Assembly (NCBI GenBank): GCA_024449915.1
Contig: JAMZAV010001737.1
Location: 62,001 to 126,000, forward strand
Direction of reading: 5' to 3'
DNA: 64,000 nucleotides
Source of the DNA: Sweltsa coloradensis
Lineage: Eukaryota; Arthropoda; Insecta; Plecoptera; Chloroperlidae
The position numbers were made by a program, and so were the translations under genes. Numbering within the stretch: position 1 is the stretch's first letter; each line of letters begins with the position of its first letter. The notes beneath the pieces were generated by a model, which had not been told where the DNA came from, made no database searches, and saw only the letters and a program-made list of their open reading frames with translations. Positions 54,691 to 64,000 of the stretch are shown in pieces.

Positions 54691-56150
54691 CTTACAACAA
54701 AATAAAACACGTTTTTTTAAAGCAAAAACTGTTGGAAAATTTAATAAAATTTGGCAAATTTAATTTATTTTTATACTGAAGTAAAAAGGGGAAATAAACC
54801 CGATCGAGATTAAAAATTTTTTTTTTTTAAAAATTTATTGTTTTTTAAATTTTTTGGGTGGCTAAATAGGTACTTTTTTTCATATTACTTTTCCTAAAAA
54901 ACATGACAAACATATAAAAATTGAAACTTTTGTACGTTAAAAGGGACTGACATTTTGAGTTATTGTGCCCGTGCGTGACAGGGCGGCGCTGCTCTGACGT
55001 TTTTTGGAGCTCGCGCGCAGCAGGGCTTACTGACGTATTTAAAGTGACTCACAATTAAATGAAACACCAATTAAAAGGAAATTTAAATGGACTTTTAAAT
55101 AAAATTAGGGTTATAGCCTTTTTTGCATTTAAATTAATTTGCAACAAAGAATATTTTTTTTTTATTATATTTATACCTTTTAAAAAGAGGTTTTAATTTC
55201 CCCCCGTCGATATTATAATTTTAATATGGGAAATTACTGTATGTTTAAATGTTTTGTGGAAAAAATTGAAAACATATTTCATTTTAAATCTTTTTAAAAA
55301 AACGTGACGTAAAAAACTGTACAAAATATACTTATAATTCAATATATGATGCATTTTAAATCAAATGATAACCCCCAAAAGTAGCGATATTAATGTGCCC
55401 CAAAATGTGCTGAGGGGATCTAAAAATTGAATATGAAAAGTTTATTTCAAAATAAATTTTATTTTCGTGATGATTAGTTTAGCTGACTTTTTCGATATTT
55501 CTTATTACCTTCGTCGGGTTAAAATTTCTTCGTCGGGAGGTTTCTCCACATTAGCACTGTTTTTTATTTATGTTTATTTTTTTACTGTTTTTTTATGTCG
55601 ACCATTTCTGTCAACCCGGGACACGCCCCCAAGTTTGCTCATTTGCCGTAGGGGTAAAATTTTACAAAAGATCGTATTAGTCGTTATTTTCCCAAAAGGG
55701 TTTCAAACAAAACTTTTTTTAAAACCCAAACATAAGAAAGTAGAAAAAAAATCATTTTGGGGGGAGGGGTTTTTAAACAAAATACCTTTGCAAGGGGGCC
55801 CAGGCTACATAGGGGAAAAACGTGGGGAAACTGTCGCCACAAGGGTAAAAAGGAACATCGACTCACTGAAAACTCGTTGAGAAAAGACTTGTCGGCTGTT
55901 GCCAAAACTTTTCCCGTCGACAACATCAGAAAACCCGGCCCACGAGATACTATTTGATGGAACCCGAATAATATGCGATGGCCACGCCTAATCAGGGAGT
56001 CAATAAAAAATACCCAAAAATCACCTAACAACTTCAACGGTGACGTAGGGGGTTTAAAAAACTGAGAAAACCCCTGGGCCCATCATCAAATTAGAACCCC
56101 GCCCAACCAAAAGGGAAAATACAAAAACCCTACAACAGCAACTGAACAAA
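54691..56150. other. Unassigned, low-quality sequence
   Basis: No family recognised. A 137-codon frame at 55467-55880 has no motif and lies in a homopolymer-rich region, so I do not call it a gene. It may be the 5' part of the LINE that follows. Confidence 0.4.
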
Positions 56151-56154
56151 AACA

Positions 56155-56310
56155 GACAACAAAAACCCAACAACAACAACAACAACAACAAAAAACAACA
56201 ACAACAACAAAACCAACAACAATAACAACAAAAAAACCAACAACAACAACAAAAAACAAAAAAACCCAACAACTGCACTACAACTACGTCGACGACAACA
56301 AAAACAACAA
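56155..56310 (+). repeat. (CAA)n microsatellite
   Basis: Imperfect CAA/ACA repeats interrupted by short A runs. Confidence 0.9.
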
Positions 56311-56554
56311 CAACAAGTTTTGCTTTCTCCTCTCCAACCGGGGGAAAAAAAATCCCCCCACTCCCCCACGTGTGCCCCCCCAAGCCAATCAAAGAAAACC
56401 CCCACGGAGGAGTTTTTGGGGCTGGGGGAAACAAACTATCACCTCATTCTCATAAAATATTTTACCCAAGGTAACGAAACGTCGGGGGTACGTATAATGT
56501 TTACCCCGCAAAGGCCCCGAATGACCCAAACTTATACACGTTTGATTTTTATTA

Positions 56555-56645
56555 TTTTTTTATTATTATTCTTATTATTATTATTATTATTATTATTTTA
56601 TTTTTATTGTTATTATTGTTATAATTATTTTTATTATTTTATTAC
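56555..56645 (+). repeat. (TTA)n microsatellite
   Basis: TTATTATT repeats with interruptions. Confidence 0.9.
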
Positions 56646-56689
56646 TAGGGTTAGCAATTTATAGACGCCCTTGAAAACCCAAAAACAAA

Positions 56690-59352
56690 ACTCCCATTTC
56701 GTGGGGAAGTAGGGGGGTTTTATAAGACTAAATGCTTCTACGCCAAATGTAATTATAGTAGGGGACATGAACTTAGATACACTAAATGACGAGGATTTAA
56801 ATAACCCCTTTTAAAAAAAATTAATGGCTGAAAACGGTTTTTTTAAAATTGTTTCAAAAAAAAATTCCCCCGGAGAGGAATTAGAGAAAAAGGGGGTACT
56901 TTCCCAGTCATGTACCCACCATTTATTTCGTTTAAAAGTTTCTAATTCACCCGTTCGCTCTGTAATCTATACCCCCCCCCCCAAAAAAACGATCATTATT
57001 TAATAGCAGCTGACATACATGCACTTTAGTCTTTAAATTACAAGCGAGGTTCCAGCGGGGGAAAAAAGTGTTTAATTAAAGAGTGCTAAAAAAAAAAAAC
57101 TTCAAAATTTTTGATTTTGGGGCTTCTTTATTAGAAATCAATGATTGTTAAAGACCTCTTTTGAAGCTGTTGTAAACAATTTTAAAACTTTTTTATGTGG
57201 GTGCAACCTATCGCGGGGGCGCCCAAAAAGAAAACCCAAAAGAAATGGGTTTGGGTGACACCCCACCCTCCTTATAAGCATAAAAAAAAGAGATAATCTA
57301 TTTAAAAAGTGGAAAAATTGTAACACCGCAGCAAAATCATTGTACGGGTGAATACAAATTACAAGTAATTTAATAAAAAAACAGATTGGACTGGCAAAAA
57401 AAATTTTTATAAAAATCAGATAAATAAATCTGATAACGAAAAAACTTAGGTAAAAAGAAAAAAAACTCTCTGTAACGAAGTAAATTTACAATCATTTAGG
57501 GGAAACCCTAAAAAAGATAAAAGGGAAAAAGCTGACCGGGGTTTTCGGAATCGTTTTTAAGAGAAATTAAAGAAAATTTAACATGAGGTAGCATAAGTAC
57601 GAGCCCCCAATGTTTAAAAAAGATTCGGGGTTTCCAATCTTTTTTTTGCCACCCGTAATTTAAAAATCAAAACGATTTTATTATACAGAAACTGGATAAT
57701 AATAAACAACCGGGGTTTGGGGTGGTGTCCCGAGGGTTTAAGACTTAAAAAAATTGTTTTAAAATGATATAAACCCCGTCTTAACCAAACTAGTAAATTT
57801 TTCCCCAAAGGGAAAAAGAACAGTACCCCCAAACTTAAAAATATTTTAAAAGTTTTGACCCAAATTTTCAAAAAGGGAATCATTTTTTTCAATTTTTTAA
57901 ATTTCAGGCCCAAAAGCACTCTTGTCAAATTATAAGAAAAACCTGGAACGTTTTGTGGCCCCCATAAGTTGTCTGCTTATTTGGGGAAAAATTTTAAAAA
58001 CATTGATAGACCCGCAGTTGGTTTTCCCGAAGGGTAAAAGCACTAGTGATTTGCTTATCAAAATTTTCAGATTTTGTTAACACGAAATTTAAAAGATAAA
58101 ATGAAAGTAGTAGCTTTATTTATTGATTTTTCTAAAGCGTTCGGGTACGTTGAACCACAGTAAGTTTCTAAAAAAAGCTTGAAAATGTTGGTATAAAAGG
58201 TATAATTTTAAAAGTGGTTTTTTCCCGTTTCTTTAAAAGATAGGGAAAAAATTTTGGGCAAAATGGGGGTGTTTCAGTAAAGAAAAAGAGATTGTGACTG
58301 GAGTTCCGCAAGGCTCCCAATTAGGGCCGGGTTTTTTATCTTTTTTTTTTATGTAAAAAATATGACAAGTGTATGAAAAAAATTTTTCGTTTTTTTTGTA
58401 GCTAGACACTGTCCTGTTGTTTGCCCAAAAAATCCTTTTCTACTGCCCGGGAAATTTAAAACAGCAGGATTTCACGCAAAATTTTTAATGGGAAAACGAT
58501 TAAAAATTTTAAAAATTAAGCGGGCAAAACTAAGATATTAATATTTGTTTCCCCTCTGAACCATAAGGGGAGCAAAATCTTTAAATTTTTGTTTTACTCT
58601 TAGAATTTCCTTTCATGGTATTTGGGAGATGGAAATAATGTTTTAAAAGTGATGTATTTTTTGAAGTGTTTTATAGTCACGTGTATTTTGGTATAAAAAT
58701 TGATTTGATTTTTTTCGTGGAGGCCCCACATTTTATCCCTTTTTGTAAACGCCAAGACTTGTGCATTTTAGTTATTTAAATTTAAAAAAGGGGGTTCCTT
58801 TCAAAAATTTTTTCGGTCGTGTAATTTCTATAGGGTGAAACTAATTTCAATGGTTTGTTGGCCTGGGGCCCCTGCTTCGCCCTCTTTCCCTGATTTAATA
58901 TCAAACCTTTAAAAACAATGATTAAAAAACCCAAATTTCACCATGCCTTTTTTCAAAACAATGTGAACTACAATAGTAATTTGCCATGAGGGTTTTAAAT
59001 TTTTTTAATGTACCCACCTTTTTCATACCTGTAATTTTATAAAATTTTTTTTAAAATTTTTTCTTTAAAGGAATTTATAAAAGTTTTCCCCTACGATGGT
59101 AGGGGGGGCACGAGGGTGGAGAAAAAAGAGGAAATTACATTTTACCACAGTTTTAAAAAACAATTTTTTAAAAAAAAAACAAATTTTTTCTTAAAAAACC
59201 TGCCCAAAATTTTAAAAGCCTTCCCCCTTACTAAAGAAATTTTTGATAAAAAATCAGCCATAAAAACAGAAATTTTAAAATCATTAAACTTAAACTTTGC
59301 GCATAGAAAAGAAGTTGCTGACCAATACCCTCCATGGCCCCACATTTTTTAA
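56690..59352 (+). pseudogene. LINE with endonuclease and RT remains
   Basis: NVIIVGDMNLDTL near 56755 is the endonuclease G-D-x-N block. RT follows near 58100 with VALFIDFSKAF, a LENVGIKGI block, IVTGVPQGSQLGP near 58300, and a damaged ADD-type active site before TVLLFAQK near 58420. A 78-codon open stretch at 59116-59352 could be the C-terminus. Frames change constantly, mostly beside homopolymer runs, so some damage may be base-calling error. It belongs to the CR1/Jockey group by the RT blocks. The 5' and 3' limits are approximate. Confidence 0.78.
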
Positions 59353-59648
59353 TTGTTTGAGTTCATTAAATTTAGTATAGTTCATTCTTTACGTTTGGGT
59401 TTTTTTCCCTTGGGTTTCCCTTTTTATTTAAATTTTAAACATTAGGAGGTTTCCCAGTAAGTTTTTTTTATTTTTTATTGTAATAACTCACACTTTATCG
59501 CAGATATTTCCCTGTTTTTTTGTATTTTTTTTAAACCCCCAGACAAAACCTTTTTATAAGGCTTTGTGGAAAAAAAGCTATTTCCCTTTTGTACATGATT
59601 TTTTAAAAAATTGAAAAAAAAAAAAAATTTTTTTATTATTAAATTAAA

Positions 59649-59680
<32 letters not shown>

Positions 59681-60039
59681 TTTATTTTTATTATTTTTTA
59701 TTGTATTGGGTGTATTTCATACAAAAACCCCCAAAAACCCGGGGCTAACATGTTTTTACGGACTTAGTCCCAAATACTTCCATGTGTACATATTTTCCTA
59801 CCTTTCATTATTTTTCTTTTCTTAACTCTAACTAAAATAAGTCTTATAATATAATTTGTAGTGATGTTTTTTCGCTGTGTACGGTCGTGGCCGATTTTTC
59901 GTCGCCAAACCTGCATTTGCCCCTTCGGACCCATGGGGAAAAACGAAAAACCATGTCAGATGGGGAACTGTCTCGGAATCTCCCCAAGTATCATTCCTTT
60001 TGTTTAGAAATTTTCGAAAAATATTTAAAACGTGTTGAG
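59353..60039. other. Noncoding stretch with (TTA)n
   Basis: Includes an ATT repeat at 59640-59690, perhaps related to the LINE 3' end. No gene seen. Confidence 0.55.
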
Positions 60040-60640
60040 TATTACTGAGAAAAAAAAATGTTTGGGGGGGGGTTTCCCAAAATTGACGTTCGATTTTGCA
60101 CGACACTTTTGGACCTCGCCTTGGCCTCCTGAACACTTGTTAAAAAACACTTTTTGCTTTTTTTACCAATTTTTGGGGATTCCAGGGTATTTCCGGGGCG
60201 CCCCAAATTTTCCCGGAAAGCCCCTTTTCCCGGGGCGGGGCCAAAAAATTTGGCGTCCCTGACGTCCGGTTCCGTAGTGTCCGAGATGGCGGAGATCGGA
60301 CAACAATAATTGCAAAAGTTATTAACAAAAGTAATGTTTTTTGGACTTCCCAAAAATGACCAACCATTTTCCGAAGCACTTACGGACTCGCTTCGACCTA
60401 CGAAACATTGTGGAAAAAGAATTTTGCAAATCGGACAACTTTTGTACTTTTTCTGGGTTTTCCGGGGACGCCAAATTTTCCGGGACGCTTTTCCGGGATA
60501 CAAAAAATGGCCTCGTCAGTCCGGTTCCGTAGAGCCCAGGATGGCCCGGATCGGAGAAGAACTGCCCGAGTTATGACGAAAAGAAATGTTTTTTGGATTC
60601 CCCAAAATGACCAACCACTTTTTTGAGAAATTCAAAGAAA
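60040..60640 (+). repeat. Tandem repeat, ~255-bp period
   Basis: About 2.5 copies. GTCCGGTTCCGTAG occurs near 60264 and 60519, and an AATGTTTTTTGGA...CCCAAAA...GACCAACCA block near 60330 and 60585, with a partial copy near 60055. Confidence 0.78.
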
Positions 60641-60934
60641 TTTTTTGCACACGTCTAAAATTTGACAGATCCTGACTATATTTTAGACCCGGCCCGCTGA
60701 CGTGTTCGGTTCGGCGAAAAACTCAAAATGAAAAAATTTTAAATCCAAAATTCCCCTTTAGCACCCCAAAAAGGGTGACGGTAGCCCTGGGTCAAAACAC
60801 GTCAATTTTCAAGTGAAAAAATTATAATCGTTACGTTTTTAGTCGTCCTGCAGTCCCTGTCGTGTTTGTTTGTTTGTAACTGATTCTGTTCTGGGGGGCC
60901 AGCCCCCCAAACCCCGCCATAACTATGTCATTTC

Positions 60935-61500
60935 GCTGTCTAGTCAAAACAGTTCTCGAAACTCGAATGCCTTTGACGCGGCCCTGTGACGTAATTGGAA
61001 TGGGCAAAACCGAAAAAAGTTAATAAATTTCATTAAATATTCAATGTTTATGTATTGTAAACACGACTCGACTTAACACCCTCCCCCCTTCCCGCCCACT
61101 CCTTCACATTCCTTCATCATGGCCCATCACGACGGAAATACTGGTATTTTGCACAAGGCTTGATGATATTGATGAAATGTATTAATTTCCATTTAAAAAA
61201 TCTCCCCCCCCGGCCAACCCCCCCCCCCCCCGCCCCCTTTCAATCAAACTGTGTCACTGACGCCATTGGTATTGCCCACAATATGACATGGCTTGAAGAT
61301 ATTGATAAAATGTATTAATTTCCGTTTCCAAAATCTCCCCCCCCCCGCGCCCCCCCCCCCCCCCTTCCAATGAAACTGTGTCATTGCGGGGTCTAGTCAA
61401 AACAGTCCTCGGAAATCGGATGCCTTGGACGCGGTCCTGTGACGTAATTGGAAAGTGCAAAACCGAAAAAAGTTAATACATTTCACCAAATATTAAGTAT
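60935..61500 (+). repeat. Diverged direct repeat, ~450-bp offset
   Basis: GTCTAGTCAAAACAGT...CCTGTGACGTAATTGGAA near 60938 recurs near 61391. Between them another pair, GCTTGATGATATTGATGAAA and GCTTGAAGATATTGATAAAA (61160 and 61289), is followed by C runs. Confidence 0.75.
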
Positions 61501-63275
61501 TGAAAACTCGACTTTAGATTTCCCCCTCCCCCTCCCCCCAAAAATAGTCTGGGATTGCCCTCAACAGTGGTTCATGTTCTTGATTGTCCCTTTATCATAA
61601 CTCGACCCATGTAGTGGTTCATTGATTTATAAAAAATTAAATCAAAGCAAAATTTAATTTTAATTTACATTTATTTATATTTTAACTACTCAAAATTGCC
61701 CCTTTAAAAACCCTTTGACCTGGTGAATGTCTAGCACGCATACGCTTCTATAGATCTTGTCAAGTTCTAAGTATATGTGTTGTTTTGGTTTTTGAATGTC
61801 ATTATCTTTCACATGAGCCGTGTTCAAGTGCATATTGTGTTGAATTGAATTCTTGAATTGGATAGTAGGCCTAACCCTTTCAGAGCCTCTAGTAACACTG
61901 AGCAACTTTGCACATCTTCTTACAACACTTGAGATATAAATAGATTTTGCTTCAAATAGCGTCTCAGTATCACCCGAACACAGTATGCATGCAAAATGTT
62001 AAATGATAATAATATATTCAACGTTTTTGAATTACAAATTAATTTTTAAGTGCAATTTCGGCGCTCAGGACCTTTGAAAAGTGAGACGAAGTAAATTTTG
62101 TTATTAAGTTTGATCAGCATATTAATTAATTAGCCAAACTTGGTAGTGACATAAAAGTCGAAATAGGGCCCGTTTCAGGGCATTCACAAAAAACATGCAA
62201 TAGAAGAAAATAATAAAACATTATTTCAACAACTACACAGTGATTATTGTTCGGAAGGAAATAAACACGGGCGAATGTCACAAACCACAAAGTGTTTGTT
62301 ATCAAAATGTAGGTACAGGACCCGTGCTTTACGGGCAATATTTTTGGTTTTCCCCAAAAAATGCTTCTATGAGGTACACTCGTCAAAGTGGGCATTTTTG
62401 GGGCGAAATCGATGCCAGATAATGCGTGAAAATTCATTTCCGATTTATTTTTCGCCCACTGGGGGTAAAAACGAAGAGATAAAACTTGTCCGATCGTATT
62501 GCCCGACTCTTGAGCTATTTTTATAGTACAACATAAGTTTTTTTTTTACCCGATTGGACCCGTTTTTTATTTGCGATCAAGGCAAACATGTTTTCACTTT
62601 TACAAATAAATATGTACACATGATATTTTTGAGAGAGGCATAACCCCTTCCCAAAGTAACATAGTACCAAATGTGTGGTATTACATTGGTAGGGGATGGT
62701 CTCGTACATGGGACCATCCCCTTTAGATTTTCGAAAAAAAATATTTACCATTCATTTTGCCCCCCGCAAGGTTGAAGTAGACATTAAAACGAACGTCCCC
62801 GAGGACATTCAACATTCTACCCTAACGACGGGTTCGATTCCCGGTACCCAAATTATTGTATCTCATATACATACATCCCTCCCAAAGGGGATGGGGCTCG
62901 ATTTTTTTTTTAGAAACGTTCAAATTCGAATTTTGAATTTTTCAACAGGCAAGGTGTAAATTAAAAGTTTTGTTAAAGTTTGTTAAATTTTTTTCGCGTT
63001 ATCTTACGAAATTTCGGGGACAATTTTTTCCACCCTCTTGTGCGTACGTCTCCAAGCTTTGAAAATCACCAAAGACCAAAGCTCTAGAGTTTACCCAAAA
63101 TTTGGAAAAAAATTCGGAAAGTCAAAATTTGAAGTGCCAAATATAAGAATACGGTACATTTTGGGGGAACTTCATAGGCTGTGGACATACAAAATTCCAT
63201 CCCCCAGAGGTGATTTGAAGGAAACAAATTACAAAAAATCATTTCTCGTAGAAAGTTGGTGTAAATGTTTGAATT
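61501..63275. other. Noncoding stretch with a hairpin and a lone B box
   Basis: No gene recognised. AGGGGATGGTC at 62691-62701 pairs perfectly with 62712-62722. GGGTTCGATTCCCGG near 62830 is a perfect pol III B box and T arm, but no A box or acceptor stem is found at tRNA spacing, so it is at most a SINE or tRNA relic. Confidence 0.5.
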
Positions 63276-63758
63276 GTGCGAAAATTCCGTGATATTTTTT
63301 TCGAGTCGAACTGTTCAACGTCGCCACGGCTAAACGAAGAGAGATGGGTGAAAAAGTCAAGAGGTGTTTTTCGTCGTCGACGCGTGAGCGCCCCCGAAGG
63401 AGCCGGCGCCGAGCGGTTGGCGCGCGTACTTTGGGCGCCGCGTCGTCCGCCGTTTGGTCCGTTTTTTTGGAGGCAAAAAAGCACGAATTCGCCAAGTTGT
63501 GAAAACTTCGAAAAGTGTTTTAGACGCCGACGGCCGAGAGTGCGTGTGTATTTTTTTTTATCAAAATCCGAAATAAATTCTGGTCGCGTACGTTGCCGAG
63601 TCGGCCGCCCACGAAGATGGGAAACTGCCGTTTCGGTCCGCCAAAGTCGGGCCGCCCCAAAATGTGTTATAGCAGACTATAGAGATGGTAGAAAACAGAA
63701 AATAACCCAACAAAATTCATTATACATACATATAAAACTTTTTAACAAACTTACCTAG
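63276..63758 (+). other. CpG-rich patch with a 160-codon open frame
   Basis: About 63350-63670 is much richer in G+C and CpG than any neighbour, and a plus-strand frame stays open for 160 codons, giving an arginine-rich product with no recognised domain. Minus-strand frames are also open over 63229-63495. This may be a promoter-type CpG island or the edge of a GC-rich repeat. I cannot show that it is coding. Confidence 0.35.
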
Positions 63759-64000
63759 ATAGATTTAAGCCAAAAATAAAAAAATATACCTACTTCTAAA
63801 AAAGCATACTACTCAATTGCTGAATACCTTCAAGATACAGACTTCTCACTCTGAATTCAATCTATAGGGTTGAGTAAATCAAATCAAATATAATTTATAA
63901 AAAAAGGAAACCTAGACCTAACACTGGCACCAAATTGATCCCACATTGTTATCTAAGCCCTCTGATTTATATTATTGTATTGCTGCATGTATTATAACAT
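63759..64000. other. AT-rich window end
   Basis: Nothing recognised. Confidence 0.5.

Noticed and set aside
55467..55880. 137-codon frame
   Set aside because: No motif, in a region with unreliable homopolymers.
56054..56434. Cysteine/valine- or cysteine/leucine-rich minus-strand frames
   Set aside because: Translation of the (CAA)n microsatellite.
62790..62860. Possible tRNA gene around GGGTTCGATTCCCGG
   Set aside because: The T arm is perfect but no acceptor stem, D arm or A box is found at the right distance.
1..64000. CRISPR arrays, bacterial operons or phage-like systems
   Set aside because: Repeats are irregular and the genes are eukaryotic transposons; no CRISPR-type regular repeat-spacer pattern or cas-like gene exists.

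Overview
The window is a metazoan repeat graveyard with no host protein-coding gene that I can support. It contains BEL/Pao, Gypsy and non-LTR retrotransposons, a Helitron, several foldback/MITE-type elements, tRNA-derived SINE pieces and a bilaterian-looking 28S rRNA fragment. AT-rich DNA with frequent AGGCCTA-type words would fit a marine invertebrate, but I cannot name the species.

Layout. 1-4.6 kb: AT-rich DNA with a recurring, same-orientation ~20-bp motif and a ~1.65-kb direct duplication. 4.6-7.7 kb: a decayed Helitron Rep gene (minus strand) split by a 2-kb terminal-inverted-repeat element. 7.7-8.2 kb: SINE tails and a MITE. 8.7-45.8 kb: a nested stack. Gypsy-A (8707-45784) contains BEL1 (9419-39312). 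BEL1 contains LTR-X (11521-35638), an LTR element with no recognisable genes of its own. LTR-X contains a Jockey-type LINE (minus strand, ~13.6-30.2 kb), which in turn contains BEL2 (15748-21578, minus), Gypsy-B (24172-29102) and a MITE (29416-29839). LTR-X also holds a 1-kb palindromic foldback element. Gypsy-A contains a second insertion at 41.1-43.7 kb: a BEL gag fragment fused in frame to a LINE reverse transcriptase, followed by a 28S rRNA piece. Target-site duplications support most layers, and at four junctions removing the insertion leaves the interrupted frame continuous.

45.8-50.1 kb: tandem repeats, a LINE fragment, long inverted repeats, a perfect hairpin and a second foldback. 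50.7-53.3 kb: a ~296-bp satellite. 53-60.7 kb: SINE, inverted-repeat and LINE remains in sequence with abnormally expanded homopolymers, probably poor base calling. 60-64 kb: short tandem repeats and an unexplained CpG-rich patch.

Two points stand out. First, LTR-X has LTRs that differ by only about 1% although the BEL2 and Gypsy-B elements inside it have LTRs differing by about 3% and 9%. This suggests LTR-X recently moved as a ~24-kb unit carrying an older nest as cargo, unless its LTRs were homogenised. Second, the BEL-LINE-28S chimera looks like a product of template switching among three RNAs. All divergences were counted by eye and are approximate.
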